From contig JAAKBF010000083.1 in NCBI GenBank assembly GCA_012656075.1, forward strand, positions 310,001 to 374,000: 64,000 bases of DNA, given 5' to 3'. The stretch comes from Phytophthora hibernalis (Eukaryota; Oomycota; Peronosporomycetes; Peronosporales; Peronosporaceae). How positions within the stretch are numbered: position 1 is the first letter of the stretch; the number at the start of each line of letters is the position of its first letter. The notes under the pieces are model-generated. The model worked only from the letters and a program-made list of their open reading frames with translations, did no database searches and had not been told where the DNA came from. This document shows, in pieces, positions 22,889 to 33,497 of the stretch. The position numbers and the translations under genes are program-made.

Positions 22889-25195
22889 GGCTATCACTTG
22901 TTGGTTCGAATCAGTCGGGTTGTGCTTGCGATGGTCAAATAGGAAGTGATCTCTGTTGGCTAGCGCAGTGCGTCTAAACGGATCGCATGACCGTTTGCTG
23001 GCAAAGGCTCCTGGTTGCTTGTACTGCCGTTCAACCGTACTGGAAGGGCAGTAGAGAATAAAAGTCGTTGGTCACTCATCGATGCCAATCAAAGTGTGCC
23101 ACTTCGTGGCACACAAACATCGTACAGTTTTGAGTGAGTCATCGACAATTCCTGAGAATGGCCAAGGGTTTCAATAGAGCGACATACCGGTAGGCTACTG
23201 TCGCCGCGAAGGCAAGTACATGTATTATTGCAAAACAGTGGTCAATTATCTTTCTTCACCTTCGCTTCTGTATCCAGCAACACTATGCACAGGACTTCCG
23301 GAAGGCATGCTGCATGTCCTTACCGCGAGTGGTGCTTGGTCGAAGATGAGTGACCTACGGCGCTGCACATTGGCCGTCGGCACCATCGGACACCCCCGAG
23401 CAAAGTGACCGCAACCTCTTTCTCAGCAAGTCGAGACCATCCGGTGATGATGGAATGAGCGGCGCGTTTCCAAGCCCACCGCACCAGGGGTCTAAACATG
23501 AGACTACGCAACTAAAATACGCTCCCTACCACCGGAATTATGGTGGTAAGTTACCACTGGTAACTGCTAGCGCCACCAACGGCACCAAAGCCTCTTTCAT
23601 CGTTGAGTGCCCGAGATCGCTCTTTATTTCCCCTCTAGAGTGCGCAGCGAGTAAATCACCTTGACCGCTCAAATAGACAATCAAGATACCGGTAAGATAA
23701 GTACATGTACAACCAGGCCGTATTTTGCGATGACTCATGTCCTGAACGCCGTGTCTTTGCGACCGTATGAGTGACTTGAAGTGGCGCTGACTCCCGCGCT
23801 GCGATTGGTCCATTCCGTGCTGAATACCGAAACGATGAGTGACCGGCAACCGTGTGGGCCCATCGGAACAGGACTGCGTAGCTATGGGCCCCACCTACGA
23901 CTTAAATGCAGTCTCCAGGAGTTCCGTTGCGACTCGTTGCGCCGGTGCCAATAGAACTCACTTCTCAATTGGCCAGTTCCAGCGCAACCGTCAACAACCA
24001 CCATGGCTCCCAACCAGGAGACCACCGACACGACCACCACCAAACGCAACGCCGGCCCCAAACCCATGTCCGCCTCCACTATCGCCATCCTCAAGGCCAC
24101 TGCACCCGTCGTCAAGGAACACGGCACCGAGATCACCTCCACCATGTACGGCATGATGTTCAGCGAGTTCCCGGAGGTGCAGAACCTCTTCAATATGTCC
24201 CACCACCGCGTCGCCGGCTCTACCAAGGGTGGGGCACCGCCCGGAGTGTCACGTCAGGCAACATCGCTTGCCAACGCTGTCATTGGCTTTGCTGCCAACT
24301 GTGACAAGCTGAGCAACCTCGGTGACGCTGTGCCACGAATGGTGCATAAGCACGTGAGTCTCGACATCCGTGCTAAGCACTACCCCATTGTCGGTGGTTG
24401 CCTCCTTCGTGCCATCAAGATAGTCCTCAAGGACGCCGCAACGGACGAGATCATTGACGCGTGGAAGGAAGCCTACTGGTTCCTCGCTGACCTCCTTATC
24501 CAGGCTGAGGACAATATGCGCGATGAGCTGGAGCAAATGCCTGGCGGCTGGGCCGGATTCCGCGAGCTGCGCGTGGCTCGCAAGGTCAAGGAGAGCGACG
24601 AAGTAACCTCGTTCTACCTGGAGAGTGTTGACCCATCGAAGACGCTTATGACCTTCCAGCCCGGACAGTTCCTCTCGCTCAAGTTTGACAACCTCCAGAA
24701 GAGTCGATCCATCGTTCGCAACTACAGCGTGTCGTCCGCTCCAGGACAAACCTTTTACCGCATCTCCGTCAAGAAGGAGTCTGGTGACGCTGACAAGGAT
24801 ATCCCCGCTGGTGTGGTCTCCTCCCACTTGCACAATGACGTCAAGGTCGGCAGCATCCTGCACGTTGGTGTTCCGTGCGGACATTTCTTTCTCGAGACGG
24901 AGAAGCCGTCCACCAAGCCGCTCGTGTTCCTGAGTGGCGGCGTGGGGTTTACCCCGTTGCTGAGCATGCTCGAGCACCTCGTGGCGTCAAATACTACCAA
25001 GCAGCCAGTTGTGTTTGTGCAGTACGCCTGTAGTCCCAACGTCCGCGCTTTCGGTGACCACATTGAGAGTATCGCCATGAAGAACGACTTCGTGACGGCT
25101 CACACTGTCTACGGCAAGTTTGACGTGAACCAGCTAGAGAAGTGGCTGCCGTCCAAGGACTGCGATTTCTACTTCTGCGGCCCCGCGGGTTTCAT
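21690..25195. repeat. Inverted duplication of ~1.14 kb
   Basis: Segment 21690-22836 is the reverse complement of about 24055-25195 with almost no differences in the stretches I compared base by base (for example 22481-22600 against 24301-24420, identical). Outside these limits, both at the N-terminal codons/upstream DNA and at the 3' end, the copies are clearly different. The arms are separated by about 1.2 kb. Confidence 0.85.
22889..24002. other. Shared upstream region of the two flavohemoglobin copies
   Basis: This 1.1-kb spacer lies head-to-head between the two copies and must contain both promoters. No protein gene was seen. GATGAGTGACC/GGTCACTCATC-type sequences recur at about 23072, 23346 and 23834. 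Confidence 0.5.
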
Positions 25196-25454
25196 GTCTA
25201 CTGTACACAAGTCGGTTGGCAAGCAATTGAAAGTACCGGCAGCTCAGCTGCATTACGAGTACTTCGGCCCCACACAGGACATCGGTGTTGACAACTCGCC
25301 TCAGCGTCCGCCAGCATCGTGCCCATTCGCTACGTTCGACTACCACACTCGACTGATGACCAACGACAAGCAGTCACGTACGCGCTTGGTGGTTGCGGCT
25401 GCCGTTGCCACGTCGGCTGTGCTCGCTGCCACGATTCTGCGCAGCAGGAAGTAA
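24003..25454 (+). CDS. Flavohemoglobin (NO dioxygenase) with C-terminal membrane tail, 483 aa
   Basis: Converts nitric oxide to nitrate using NAD(P)H and O2. Residues ~22-155 are the globin domain with the proximal His in VHKHVSLDIRAKHYPIVG. Residues ~165-280 are the FAD domain (RNYSVSSAPGQTF). Residues ~290-430 are the NAD domain (LSGGVGFTPLLSML, YFCGPAGFMSTVHKS). An unusual tail (~455-483) has a hydrophobic Val/Ala/Leu stretch followed by RSRK at the extreme end, typical of a tail-anchored protein; typical flavohemoglobins are soluble and end at about 400 residues. Single exon, no frameshift. Divergent from its broken twin. It may protect the pathogen from host nitric oxide; location (mitochondrial outer membrane, ER or peroxisome) is inference only. 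Confidence 0.93.
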   Translation: MAPNQETTDTTTTKRNAGPKPMSASTIAILKATAPVVKEHGTEITSTMYGMMFSEFPEVQNLFNMSHHRVAGSTKGGAPPGVSRQATSLANAVIGFAANCDKLSNLGDAVPRMVHKHVSLDIRAKHYPIVGGCLLRAIKIVLKDAATDEIIDAWKEAYWFLADLLIQAEDNMRDELEQMPGGWAGFRELRVARKVKESDEVTSFYLESVDPSKTLMTFQPGQFLSLKFDNLQKSRSIVRNYSVSSAPGQTFYRISVKKESGDADKDIPAGVVSSHLHNDVKVGSILHVGVPCGHFFLETEKPSTKPLVFLSGGVGFTPLLSMLEHLVASNTTKQPVVFVQYACSPNVRAFGDHIESIAMKNDFVTAHTVYGKFDVNQLEKWLPSKDCDFYFCGPAGFMSTVHKSVGKQLKVPAAQLHYEYFGPTQDIGVDNSPQRPPASCPFATFDYHTRLMTNDKQSRTRLVVAAAVATSAVLAATILRSRK

Positions 25455-25555
25455 GTAGTACCACTCCGTTTCAAAAAGAAAGCATGACTACATCGTGAAG
25501 GATGTTTCAGAAAGATAGCACGTGTTTTGACTTCAAGTTTGTATTGCCTGTCCAC

Positions 25556-26839
25556 CTACAAAGTTACTGAGCCGGTCAAAATCTGCTCTGCGCGTTCACA
25601 GCAACGAATCGACACAGGAAAGCGCCCCTCGCGTCGAAGCTTCTCCTTTTTCATGTGCCGCGGTTTGTAGTTGTTGTCGCCGGCTTGGGCGATGCAGTCG
25701 TCCAACGAGCCTTGCAAGCTCAAGAACGCGGCATTTATAGTTTGAATGGGCAGCTCCCAGTAAGATGAGACCACGGCCTCATTCAACTCGTCGATGGTGC
25801 GGGCCCTCTTCTTGCGCTGGCGCGCCTGCACCGCTGAAAACAGACCCAGATCATTAACGTTCATATCTAGGCTGTTGGGCTGTTGGTTACGCATCCACTG
25901 GCACGAGCAGCCTCCGCGAATGCAGCATCGGCCTCGGGGATGTAAGCGGGGGCGTTGTCCTGCTGGACGGCGACGTGTTTCCCAGCCACTGCAGCAGGCC
26001 AAAGCTCGCGCAGGGCAGGCAGCAGATTGGAGATGAGCATCTCTCTGTAGGTCTTCCTCGTCACGGAGACGTCCCAGTAACGAGCGTGCCTGCAGGACGG
26101 TGTCTAGAAGACCGTTGCGCAGGTACGTGCTCAACAAACGGCCAAATTCCCAACTTGCCGTCGAAGAACGAACTGGTTTGTGGTGGGGTCGTACCGGGAG
26201 CGCGCGATGGCAGCCAAAAACATCACGCGAGTGATGTAACGCCTGCTGCGCAACCGCCGCACAGGAGCCACTTCGACCAGAAGGAGTAGAAACCGTCGAG
26301 TGGGCTGCGTGATTTAAAACAGCTTCTCGTCAACATGCACGGCGTCGAGCATGTCGTCGAACAGCATGGTGTCGCGCTGAATGTGGGATAGCGCAAACTG
26401 CAGGCGCTGAACCTTGTTGGCCTCCGTCTGCAACGGCTTGATGACGCTCGTGTACACTCGCAAGCGGCCGAGGTCGGAGCTGCTGGAACAGCGTCGCTGG
26501 CGCCATGCCACATGCGGCAGCAGCCGAGCGAACATTTGAGCGTTCCACGACATCGACACCTCGAAGCCGCTCGAGCGTTGCCGTGTGGTCGGCCGGCCGG
26601 CGCCCGCTGCGAAGTCTCCGCGATGGCGATGCAAAGCGACCAGTTCGCGCCTCTCTTGTCTTGGCGCGAGTCCATATGCGGGAGACGGTGGAGGGGTGAA
26701 TCCCCTCTGTTTCGGCAACAGCGGTGATGTCACCATGCTTGAGACGGCCATTGGTGGAGCGCATCAGGAGAACGGCGAGAACCTGCTGGCGTTCGGCGTC
26801 AGCCAGCTTGGTCTTGCGAACGGTGTTGGGCTGGGCCAT
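25556..26839 (-). pseudogene. Tc1/mariner-type transposase remnant
   Basis: The ATG at 26839 (MAQPNTVRKTKLADAERQQ) begins a DNA-binding helix-turn-helix domain (GIHPSTVSRIWTRAK). The catalytic domain is in pieces in several frames: first Asp in DDMLDAVHVDEKLF near 26310-26350, second in VAVQQDNAPAY near 25950, third in QPNSLDMNVNDLGLF near 25840-25880. The remaining tail reads RTIDELNEAVVSSYWELP and ends at 25556. At least three frame changes make it dead. No terminal inverted repeats were identified. It is convergent with the intact flavohemoglobin gene, 101 bp away. Confidence 0.75.
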
Positions 26840-27371
26840 GGTGCACAGGGTTAGTGCTTGAAGCAGAACAGGCGAATTTGGTTGTGAGGATTGCTGGGCA
26901 GGCTAGAGATATGGTGGCGGCACTGCTCAACCTGCCATATAAATATCAATATTGTGAGCTAGAGAAATCTGAGGGTACCAAACGAATGGTGACAATTAGA
27001 TGCGTCTTTTGCTATTTGTTTTACCCTGTTTTGCGATAAACAGGAGTGAAGGGCATCTACTTTTGTCAATCATGCTTTCTTTTGAAATGGAGTAGTAGGT
27101 CTCTACTACGGTACCTCAGATACACCTTAGCTATAGTGGTTACCGTAATTGGTGTGTGCTCGCAAATAATGACACCTAGGGATAGGTTTTCGAAAACTAG
27201 AACGTTTGGCTGAAAATGAAGCCACAGCGTGTTTTCCACGAATTAGACGACTGGATTAATGCAGGAACGATAATAATTGGTTGAGAATCAAGACCAGGAC
27301 GCCCGTTCAAATTCTCAAAATGTAAGTTTATCCAGGTTTTCTATCCTTACAAGAATTAATGTGAGTGAGAT
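26840..27371. other. Intergenic, no gene seen
   Basis: AT-rich stretch between the mariner remnant and Ty3 element A. Short open frames only. Confidence 0.5.
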
Positions 27372-27599
27372 TCCATTTGGAGTACAGAAGTTTAGTATGC
27401 AGATAGTTAACAGTAGTTAGAACCTTACAAGTGAGATTAATACAGTCAGTATAACTCTAACCCGGAAGTTCGCAAGTCGTTTGGTACTCGGTACCAGGAA
27501 ACGACTGGAAGGCCAGCTTACAACAGAGACGTCAGGCGTCTGTTGTGGTTACGCGTTAACGCTTCCTCTAAGGCAAAGGTGCGTGTGACTCCCGTCACA
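27372..27599 (+). repeat. 5' LTR of element A, 5'-truncated
   Basis: It matches the last ~228 bp of the 3' LTR and ends GTCACA at 27599. The first ~87 bp of the LTR (present at 35004-35090) are missing. No target-site duplication was found. Confidence 0.85.
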
Positions 27600-27601
27600 C
27601 C

Positions 27602-27617
27602 TGGTAGCACTTGTGGT
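27602..27617 (+). other. Primer-binding site of element A
   Basis: TGGTAGCACTTGTGG begins two bases after the LTR end. The same TGGTAGCAC follows the LTR of element C (53275) and, on the minus strand, of the gag at 52282-52911. TGG is the complement of a tRNA CCA end; a Met-type primer is plausible but not shown. Confidence 0.6.
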
Positions 27618-27664
27618 CAATCCCGCGACCGGCGCGGTTTTCTACAATCAAGATCTCTTTGAGT

Positions 27665-28703
27665 ATGGAAAACGCAGGGAGCTGGCTGCCGTCCCGGCAG
27701 GACTTTCCTCATCTCACGGACGCCCACTGGGCAACTCTTGAGAAGATGGTCAGCCTCCTGGGCGAAGCAGCATTCGCTGGATTCCCCAACCTACCTGCGG
27801 AGCAGCAAAGGGCGCGCGTGGAACGCTTCGACAAGTACGAGTCGTCGCTGATTGCTCACGTGAGCGCCGCCGCGCAGGAGGCTGCTCGCACGACCATGCG
27901 AGCTGAGGTGCAGAGTGCAGCGCAGTCGAACCCCTCGGGTTCTCCTCCGTTCGCCGCGCGACAAGGAGCTACGAAGCCGGTCAAGATGTCGGTTCCGCCG
28001 TTTGACGGCAAAGAGTCCGACAGCCTTGTCTTCTGGATTCGCGAGATCGAGATAGCGCTCAGCGCTGGACAGATCTACGAGTCACGGGCTCAGGTCGCTT
28101 TCGCGCTGTCTAACCTGGGAGGTCGTGTTGGCGATGGCTCGAGAGACTTCGTCTCCGGGATATTTCACCTCGTGGGCGTTCATGGAACAAGAGCTACGCA
28201 CGACGTTCCTTCTGGCCAATGTGGCCTACCGCTTTCGGTCGCTATTCTTGCGATACAAGCAAGGCAAGCGCACGCTCCAAGACTACGTCATGGAACTGCA
28301 GAACCTCGAGGCCGCCATGGCTGGCGCCCCCTGTCTGAGGACGTCAAGGTGACGGTCTTCATGGACGGTGTCCGCCCGGGGAGGTTCGCACTGAACTCTT
28401 CCGAAGACGTTCAACGAGGCGGTACACATCACCATGTTGGAAGACCATTGTGTGCGCTCGGCGCATGGCTATACGGGCCGCATGGAGGCTACGGAAGGTC
28501 CCACTCCCATGGAGATCTCGTCTGCCGAGTCGGATCGTCCCCAGCGCACCCAACGTGCGAGTCGTCGCTGCTATGGTTGTAACCAACCTGGTCATTTCCG
28601 TCGGAACTGTCCGACGAACCCGTGGAAGACAGGTCGTGGCAAGGCCACTCCGTCCCTCAACATGATCGAGTCTACGGGGTCGGAAAACGGCGACTCCCAG
28701 TAG
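27665..28703 (+). pseudogene. gag of element A, frameshifted
   Basis: The ATG at 27665 (MENAGSWLPSRQDF) opens the capsid region (PVKMSVPPFDGKESDSLVFWIREIE split by frame). Frame changes occur near 28120 and 28350. The C-terminal part keeps an intact CCHC zinc knuckle, CYGCNQPGHFRRNC, near 28567-28608, and stops at 28701-28703. Confidence 0.8.
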
Positions 28704-28789
28704 GCGCGGGACGCCCTGCTGGAAGACTTGGCTCCTCTTCGGGGACGGTGGCTCCGCCACCTCCACCTTCGAAGGAGCAAGTCCCAGGG

Positions 28790-29215
28790 ACGACACTGTC
28801 GTGTCTTTCCGTGGCCGCCGCGCGGTCTAACCTCGTGGTCGTCACCGCCAGCGTTAAAGGGTATGAAGAACCGTTGACCATCCTGATCGATTCGGGTGCG
28901 TCCTACATTTTTGCAACGAAAGCCAGTGTGGCCAGGAACAGTGCATTGTATGCTAGCGCTTTGGAAGCTTCTAAGCATAATACAAGTGTATCTGTTCGCC
29001 TGGCGACTGGATCCATCCTGTCTACACGCAAAGGCTCTTATATCTTTAAACGTCAAGTTTGACGACTTCAACTCGGTCGAACCGTTCATTGTCCTGGACA
29101 TGGATGATCGGTACGATCTTATCCTCGGCATGCCCTGGCTTGCTAAGCATGAGCCGTGGATTGATGGAAAAGTCGCACCATTGGTGCTAGTAACAAGCCC
29201 CTCGTGGACAGAGCC
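28790..29215 (+). pseudogene. Retropepsin region of element A
   Basis: An aspartic protease is spread over two frames: the catalytic loop LIDSGAS near 28885-28905 and the late ILGMPWL near 29122-29142. Followed by a low-complexity linker to ~29650. Confidence 0.75.
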
Positions 29216-29652
29216 CTGGTTGGTCATGTCCTCTCCTCTTCCCGAGACGGGTTTGTGCACGAGCATCGCGTGCCACGCGGCGAACGGCACTTCGCAGGTA
29301 CTTCGGAAGTACTTGAACTGCCTTCGGCTTTGTCGACCGCGTGCCCTACCTCTTCGAGAGCTCATGAGCCTTCGGTGGATGTGGGAGAATGGAAGGGGGT
29401 CCCGTGTGTTGCTCATGATGAGACTCATGGTACTCTCGAGAACAAGAACGTCGTTCTATCCCCGGGGCAGATGACGTCCAAGGCGCCGGAGCTAAGGCTC
29501 GCGCAACCAAGAGTGGTCGAGCAGGGTCTCCCACTACGCAAAGCGTTGGAGCTGAGGCAGCTCACGCAGGGAAAGACGCTGGAGCTGGGTCTCGCGCACA
29601 GGAAGATGGTCGAGCGGAGGCTCCCACGAACGACGCTAAGGCTGGGTCAGCC

Positions 29653-31480
29653 ATGGCAAGACTATGTCAAGGCGGAGATCGCCGCGATGCGGGCCACTTG
29701 GACAAGGCGGTTGCACCCAGGGTGCTAGACGTTCTCACGGGAGAACGCAAAGAAATCGTGGACCTGGCTCCGCTACCTACGGTGGCAGAGCTACTCGGGC
29801 TCGAGAAGCTCTCATATGTCGAGTTTCTCGACTCGGTGAAGGCGGGCGAGCTTGAGGAGATGGTCCTTATCCACCGTGAACACGACTCAGTCGGGCTAAA
29901 CACCTCTTCGGTCATGGACCCTGATGTGCTGGAAGACGAGAGGGCCTCTTCGAGGCAGAAGCGGTATGGCGCGGCCATCTTGAAAGATCCGTCGGACCCG
30001 TACTACCCTCTCTTGAAGGAGTTTTCGGACGTCGTCAGCGACAATCCACCGTCGGTGTTACCTCCGGATCGAGGTGTACGACACGAAATCGACTTGGTGC
30101 CAGGCACTAAGTACTGCACTACGCGCCAATGGCCACTGCCGAAGGAGCAAGTCGATGTGATCGACGCCTTCTTCACAGCGATGTATGCCGCGAGCATGGT
30201 GCGCGAGTCGAAGTCGCCGCATTCGTCGCCGACGTTTTGCGTTCGCAAACCCAACGGGAAGTGGCGCATGGTGCACGCGTTCAACAAGCTGAACTCGACC
30301 ACCATCCCGGCGTCCACGCCGATCCCTCGAAAGGATGTGTTGCAGAACAACATGGCGGGATGCACCATCTTCAGCGCGCTCGACATGGTCGATGGCTACT
30401 ATCAGCTGCTGATGCGTGAGTCGGACATTCCGCTCACAGCGGTTAGTACCCCGAGCGGGATGCTATGGGAATGGCTGGTGATGCCCCAAGGACTATCAAA
30501 TGCACCAGCCACGGTCAATAGGCTGGTGACCCAGCTATGCGGCAGTTTTTACAGACGTACTTCGATGACATTTTCGTGCACAGCCGCGCTGGGAAGGCAA
30601 GACGGCTGTCAAGGTGCACGTTGAGCAGCTCCGCGAGGTGTTGACGTGCATGCGCGAGAATCGCTTGTATGCCAACATCAATAAGTGCATCTTCGGCGCC
30701 GAAGAGATTCCCTTCTTGGGATGTTTCCTTGGAAAGGACGGTGTCCGCGCGGACCCTGAGAAGGTATGCGCGGTCGCACAGTGGCCGGTACCGGTGTCCC
30801 AAAGGATTTGCGCAAGTGGCTCGGCCTCGCCAACTACTTGCACAAGTACAGCGCCAACTACGCGGAGATGGCACGCCCGCTGACGAATCTTCTGAAGAAG
30901 GAGGCGGACTAGTCGTGGACCGACGAGGCTCAGCAGGCTTTAGAAGCGATCAAAAGTAGTCTGCAGAGCGCTCCGATTTTGGCGTTGCCAGACGATTGTC
31001 GTCCCTTCAGCGTGGTGTGTGACGCATCCGACTTTGCCACAGGCTGTGCCCTGTTGCAGGTCGATGCCGATGGCAGAGCGGGTGGTCTCTTTCCAGTCGC
31101 GCCAGCTTAAGGCGGCTGAAAAGAACTACCCTGTCCACGACAAGGAGCTTCTCGCGATGAAGTACGCGCTTGTGAAGTTTCGGGTGCACCTGCTCGGCAG
31201 CAAACCCCTCGTGATCTACACAGATCATGCGTCCTTGCGGACTGCGACGTCGTCGCCCCACCTCTCCCAGCGCATGGCGAGGTGGCTCTCGTTCTTCGCC
31301 GAGTACAACTTCACCGTGGAGTACAAGCCGGGTAAGCAGAATGTCCTCGCGGACGCGCCTCTCGACGACCGGACTACGAGCTGGCGCACGTTGCGTACCT
31401 CGAGTCTCCGCTCCATGAGCTGCTACGCGAGGCGTATGCTGACGATGATGACCTTGCAGATCTGGTCACGGCGTTGAAGG
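29653..31480 (+). pseudogene. Reverse transcriptase and RNase H of element A
   Basis: RT motifs are HEIDLVPGTKYC, FCVRKPNGKWRMVHAFNKLN, FSALDMVDGYYQ and MPQGLSNAPATVNRL. The catalytic YFDD is present near 30550 but in another frame. RNase H motifs include DASDFA near 31021, VSFQSRQLKAAEKNYPVHDKE, YTDHASLRT and YKPGKQNVLADA. A TAG at 30910-30912 and several single-base frame changes break the chain. Confidence 0.85.
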
Positions 31481-32278
31481 CGCCTGAGAAGGCAGTGAAG
31501 CTCACTGCTCGGCAGCGATCACGGCTGCACCGCTATTCGATGGCTGATGGCCTACTCTACTACCAAGTCGATGACGGGGAGGAACCTCGTCTTGTCGTTC
31601 CCAACGACGAAGATTTGCGCCATCGTGTCCTCTATGAGGCACATGACACTCCGCTAAGCGGTCACCTCGGTCGCGAGAAGACGTACACGTCGGTGGCCCG
31701 TCACTTTTGGTGGCCTCACATGTACAAGTGGGTGCGCACGTACGTGCAAATGTGAAACGTGTCAGCGTGTGAAGCCCGCTCCCTCGTCGTCCGCTCCTTT
31801 GATGAGTTTGCCGGTACCGGCAGATTGTTGGCGCTCGGTGAGCATGGACTTCATCTTTGAGCTTCCAGCAGATACGCGCGGCCATACTGGCATTCTGGTC
31901 TTCGTCTGCCGTCTGAGCAAGATGGTACGGCTGGCCGCGGTGAAGAAGAGCGTGATAGCGCCACAGGCGGCTCAGCTCTTTGTCGATAATGTCTTTCGAC
32001 ACCATGGCCTCCCGGAGGCGTTCGTAAGCGATCGGGATCCCCGCTTCGTGTCACACTTCTGGACATACTTGTTCCGCCTTCTCGGTACGAGACTGGATAT
32101 GCCCACGGCGGATCATCCGCAGACGGATGGTCAAACCGAGCGGGTGAACCGCGTTTTGGAAGACGTGCTGCGCAGCGTCTGCGCCGAAGAACCCACGAAG
32201 TGGAGCACGTTGCTGCCTCAAGTGGAGTTTGCACTCAACAATGCGGTGCATGCGTCGACGGGTTTCACCCCATTCTAA
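31474..32278 (+). pseudogene. Integrase of element A
   Basis: Zinc-binding region with HxxxH (GHLGREKTY, HFWWPHMYKW) then CETCQRVKPAPSS after a frame change near 31755. Core DDE: SMDFIFELP, SDRDPRFVSHFW, TDGQTERVNRVLED. A TAA ends the frame just after ALNNAVHASTGFTPF. Confidence 0.85.
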
Positions 32279-32679
32279 GTTAACGGGCTGCGGCACCCGC
32301 GTACGCCGTTGTCGTTGCCTCCGGCTTTAAATTTGGGTGAGGGAGAGGCTGTCGCCGAGGATCCCCGTGGCGTTAAAGGTCTTCGCTCGTCCGTCAAACG
32401 GTACCTGCTCACGTTCATTGAGACAAGAGAGGCGGTAAGACAGCGCATCCGAGATGCTATGGCGGTGGCACAAGACACACAGAAAGAAAACAGTGATCGC
32501 CAGGGGCATAAGAGCACACAGGTGTTTGTATTAGTGGACCAGGTCCTCTTAAACGCGAAGAATATTCCTATGCAGGCGGTCACCGCTGTGGGCAACACGA
32601 AGCTCCGTCCTCGGTTTGGGGGCCGTTCACGGTCATTGGGGTCCACGGCAACGCGTTCACGTTGGACTAGCCGTCGACT

Positions 32680-33491
32680 ATGGCCATGCACCCGACGTTC
32701 TACGTGGGCTTGCTCAAGCCGTACCGCCCGGCGGAGGTGGCTGCTGAGGCGGGTGACTCGTCAAGTCCGACGAACTCGAGTACTGCCGAAATGCATTCGC
32801 CATCATCTGCATCACGTCGGTCTGAGTCAGAGCTGGAGCCGCCGGTGCAGCCACCACGGCCGCAGGGGCACGGTTCTCCAACTCCGCCACGCGGTTGTAG
32901 AGCTGGCGAATTCAACCGAGATGCTCTTCGAGAGCGGGGTGATCATTCCGAAGCGCCTGTTGGGCCTCCGCGTTACTGCGGTCCAGCTGAGACATACCCC
33001 GGTTCAGCTGGATGAACTGATCTTGCAGATCACGCGTTACACGCCCGAGACGATCCAAGTCCTGATGGACGCTCCAATCTGAGACCATCGCCGCTTCGAC
33101 GCTCTGCACGCGTCCGCGCGGGGACGCAAGGTTCACCCGCTGCGCCTCCAGGAGCCGCTGGTATCCCTCAACCGCGTCCAGATGAGACCCACGAGTTGAC
33201 GAGACGTCAGTCGCAGAGGCGTACCACGCCTTCGAGCGATGCGGAGCATCATGGTCGGTCGACGCGTCCGTTGCGTCCCCGCCCCCATTGATCGGAAACG
33301 AGGGTGCTCTCTACTTCCACGTTGAGAAGCTACTGAAGCGCCGCGGGCGTATCGGCCACTACCAGTATCTGGTGAAGTGGCGCGGCTATCCCGAGGCTAA
33401 GGGCACATGGGAGTCCGGTAGCCGCCTCTCGGAGGACTGCGCCGATGTCGTGGACGCTTACGAGCGCTCCCACGGAACCGGTCGGCGCTAA
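32680..33491 (+). pseudogene. Integrase tail and chromodomain of element A
   Basis: The tail HPTFYVGLLKPYRP near 32689 is typical of Ty3 integrase ends. The chromodomain reads YFHVEKLLKRRGRIGHYQYL followed by VKWRGYP and TWES (33315-33420), close to the chromovirus type, with stop after HGTGRR at 33489-33491. The interval 32900-33290 between them reads better as protein on the minus strand. Confidence 0.75.
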
Positions 33492-33497
33492 CCGGTC

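Noticed and set aside
24249..24977. 242-codon minus frame in the flavohemoglobin gene (and its twin at 22139-22639)
   Set aside because: Antisense shadow; it appears at both copies only because the copies are identical.
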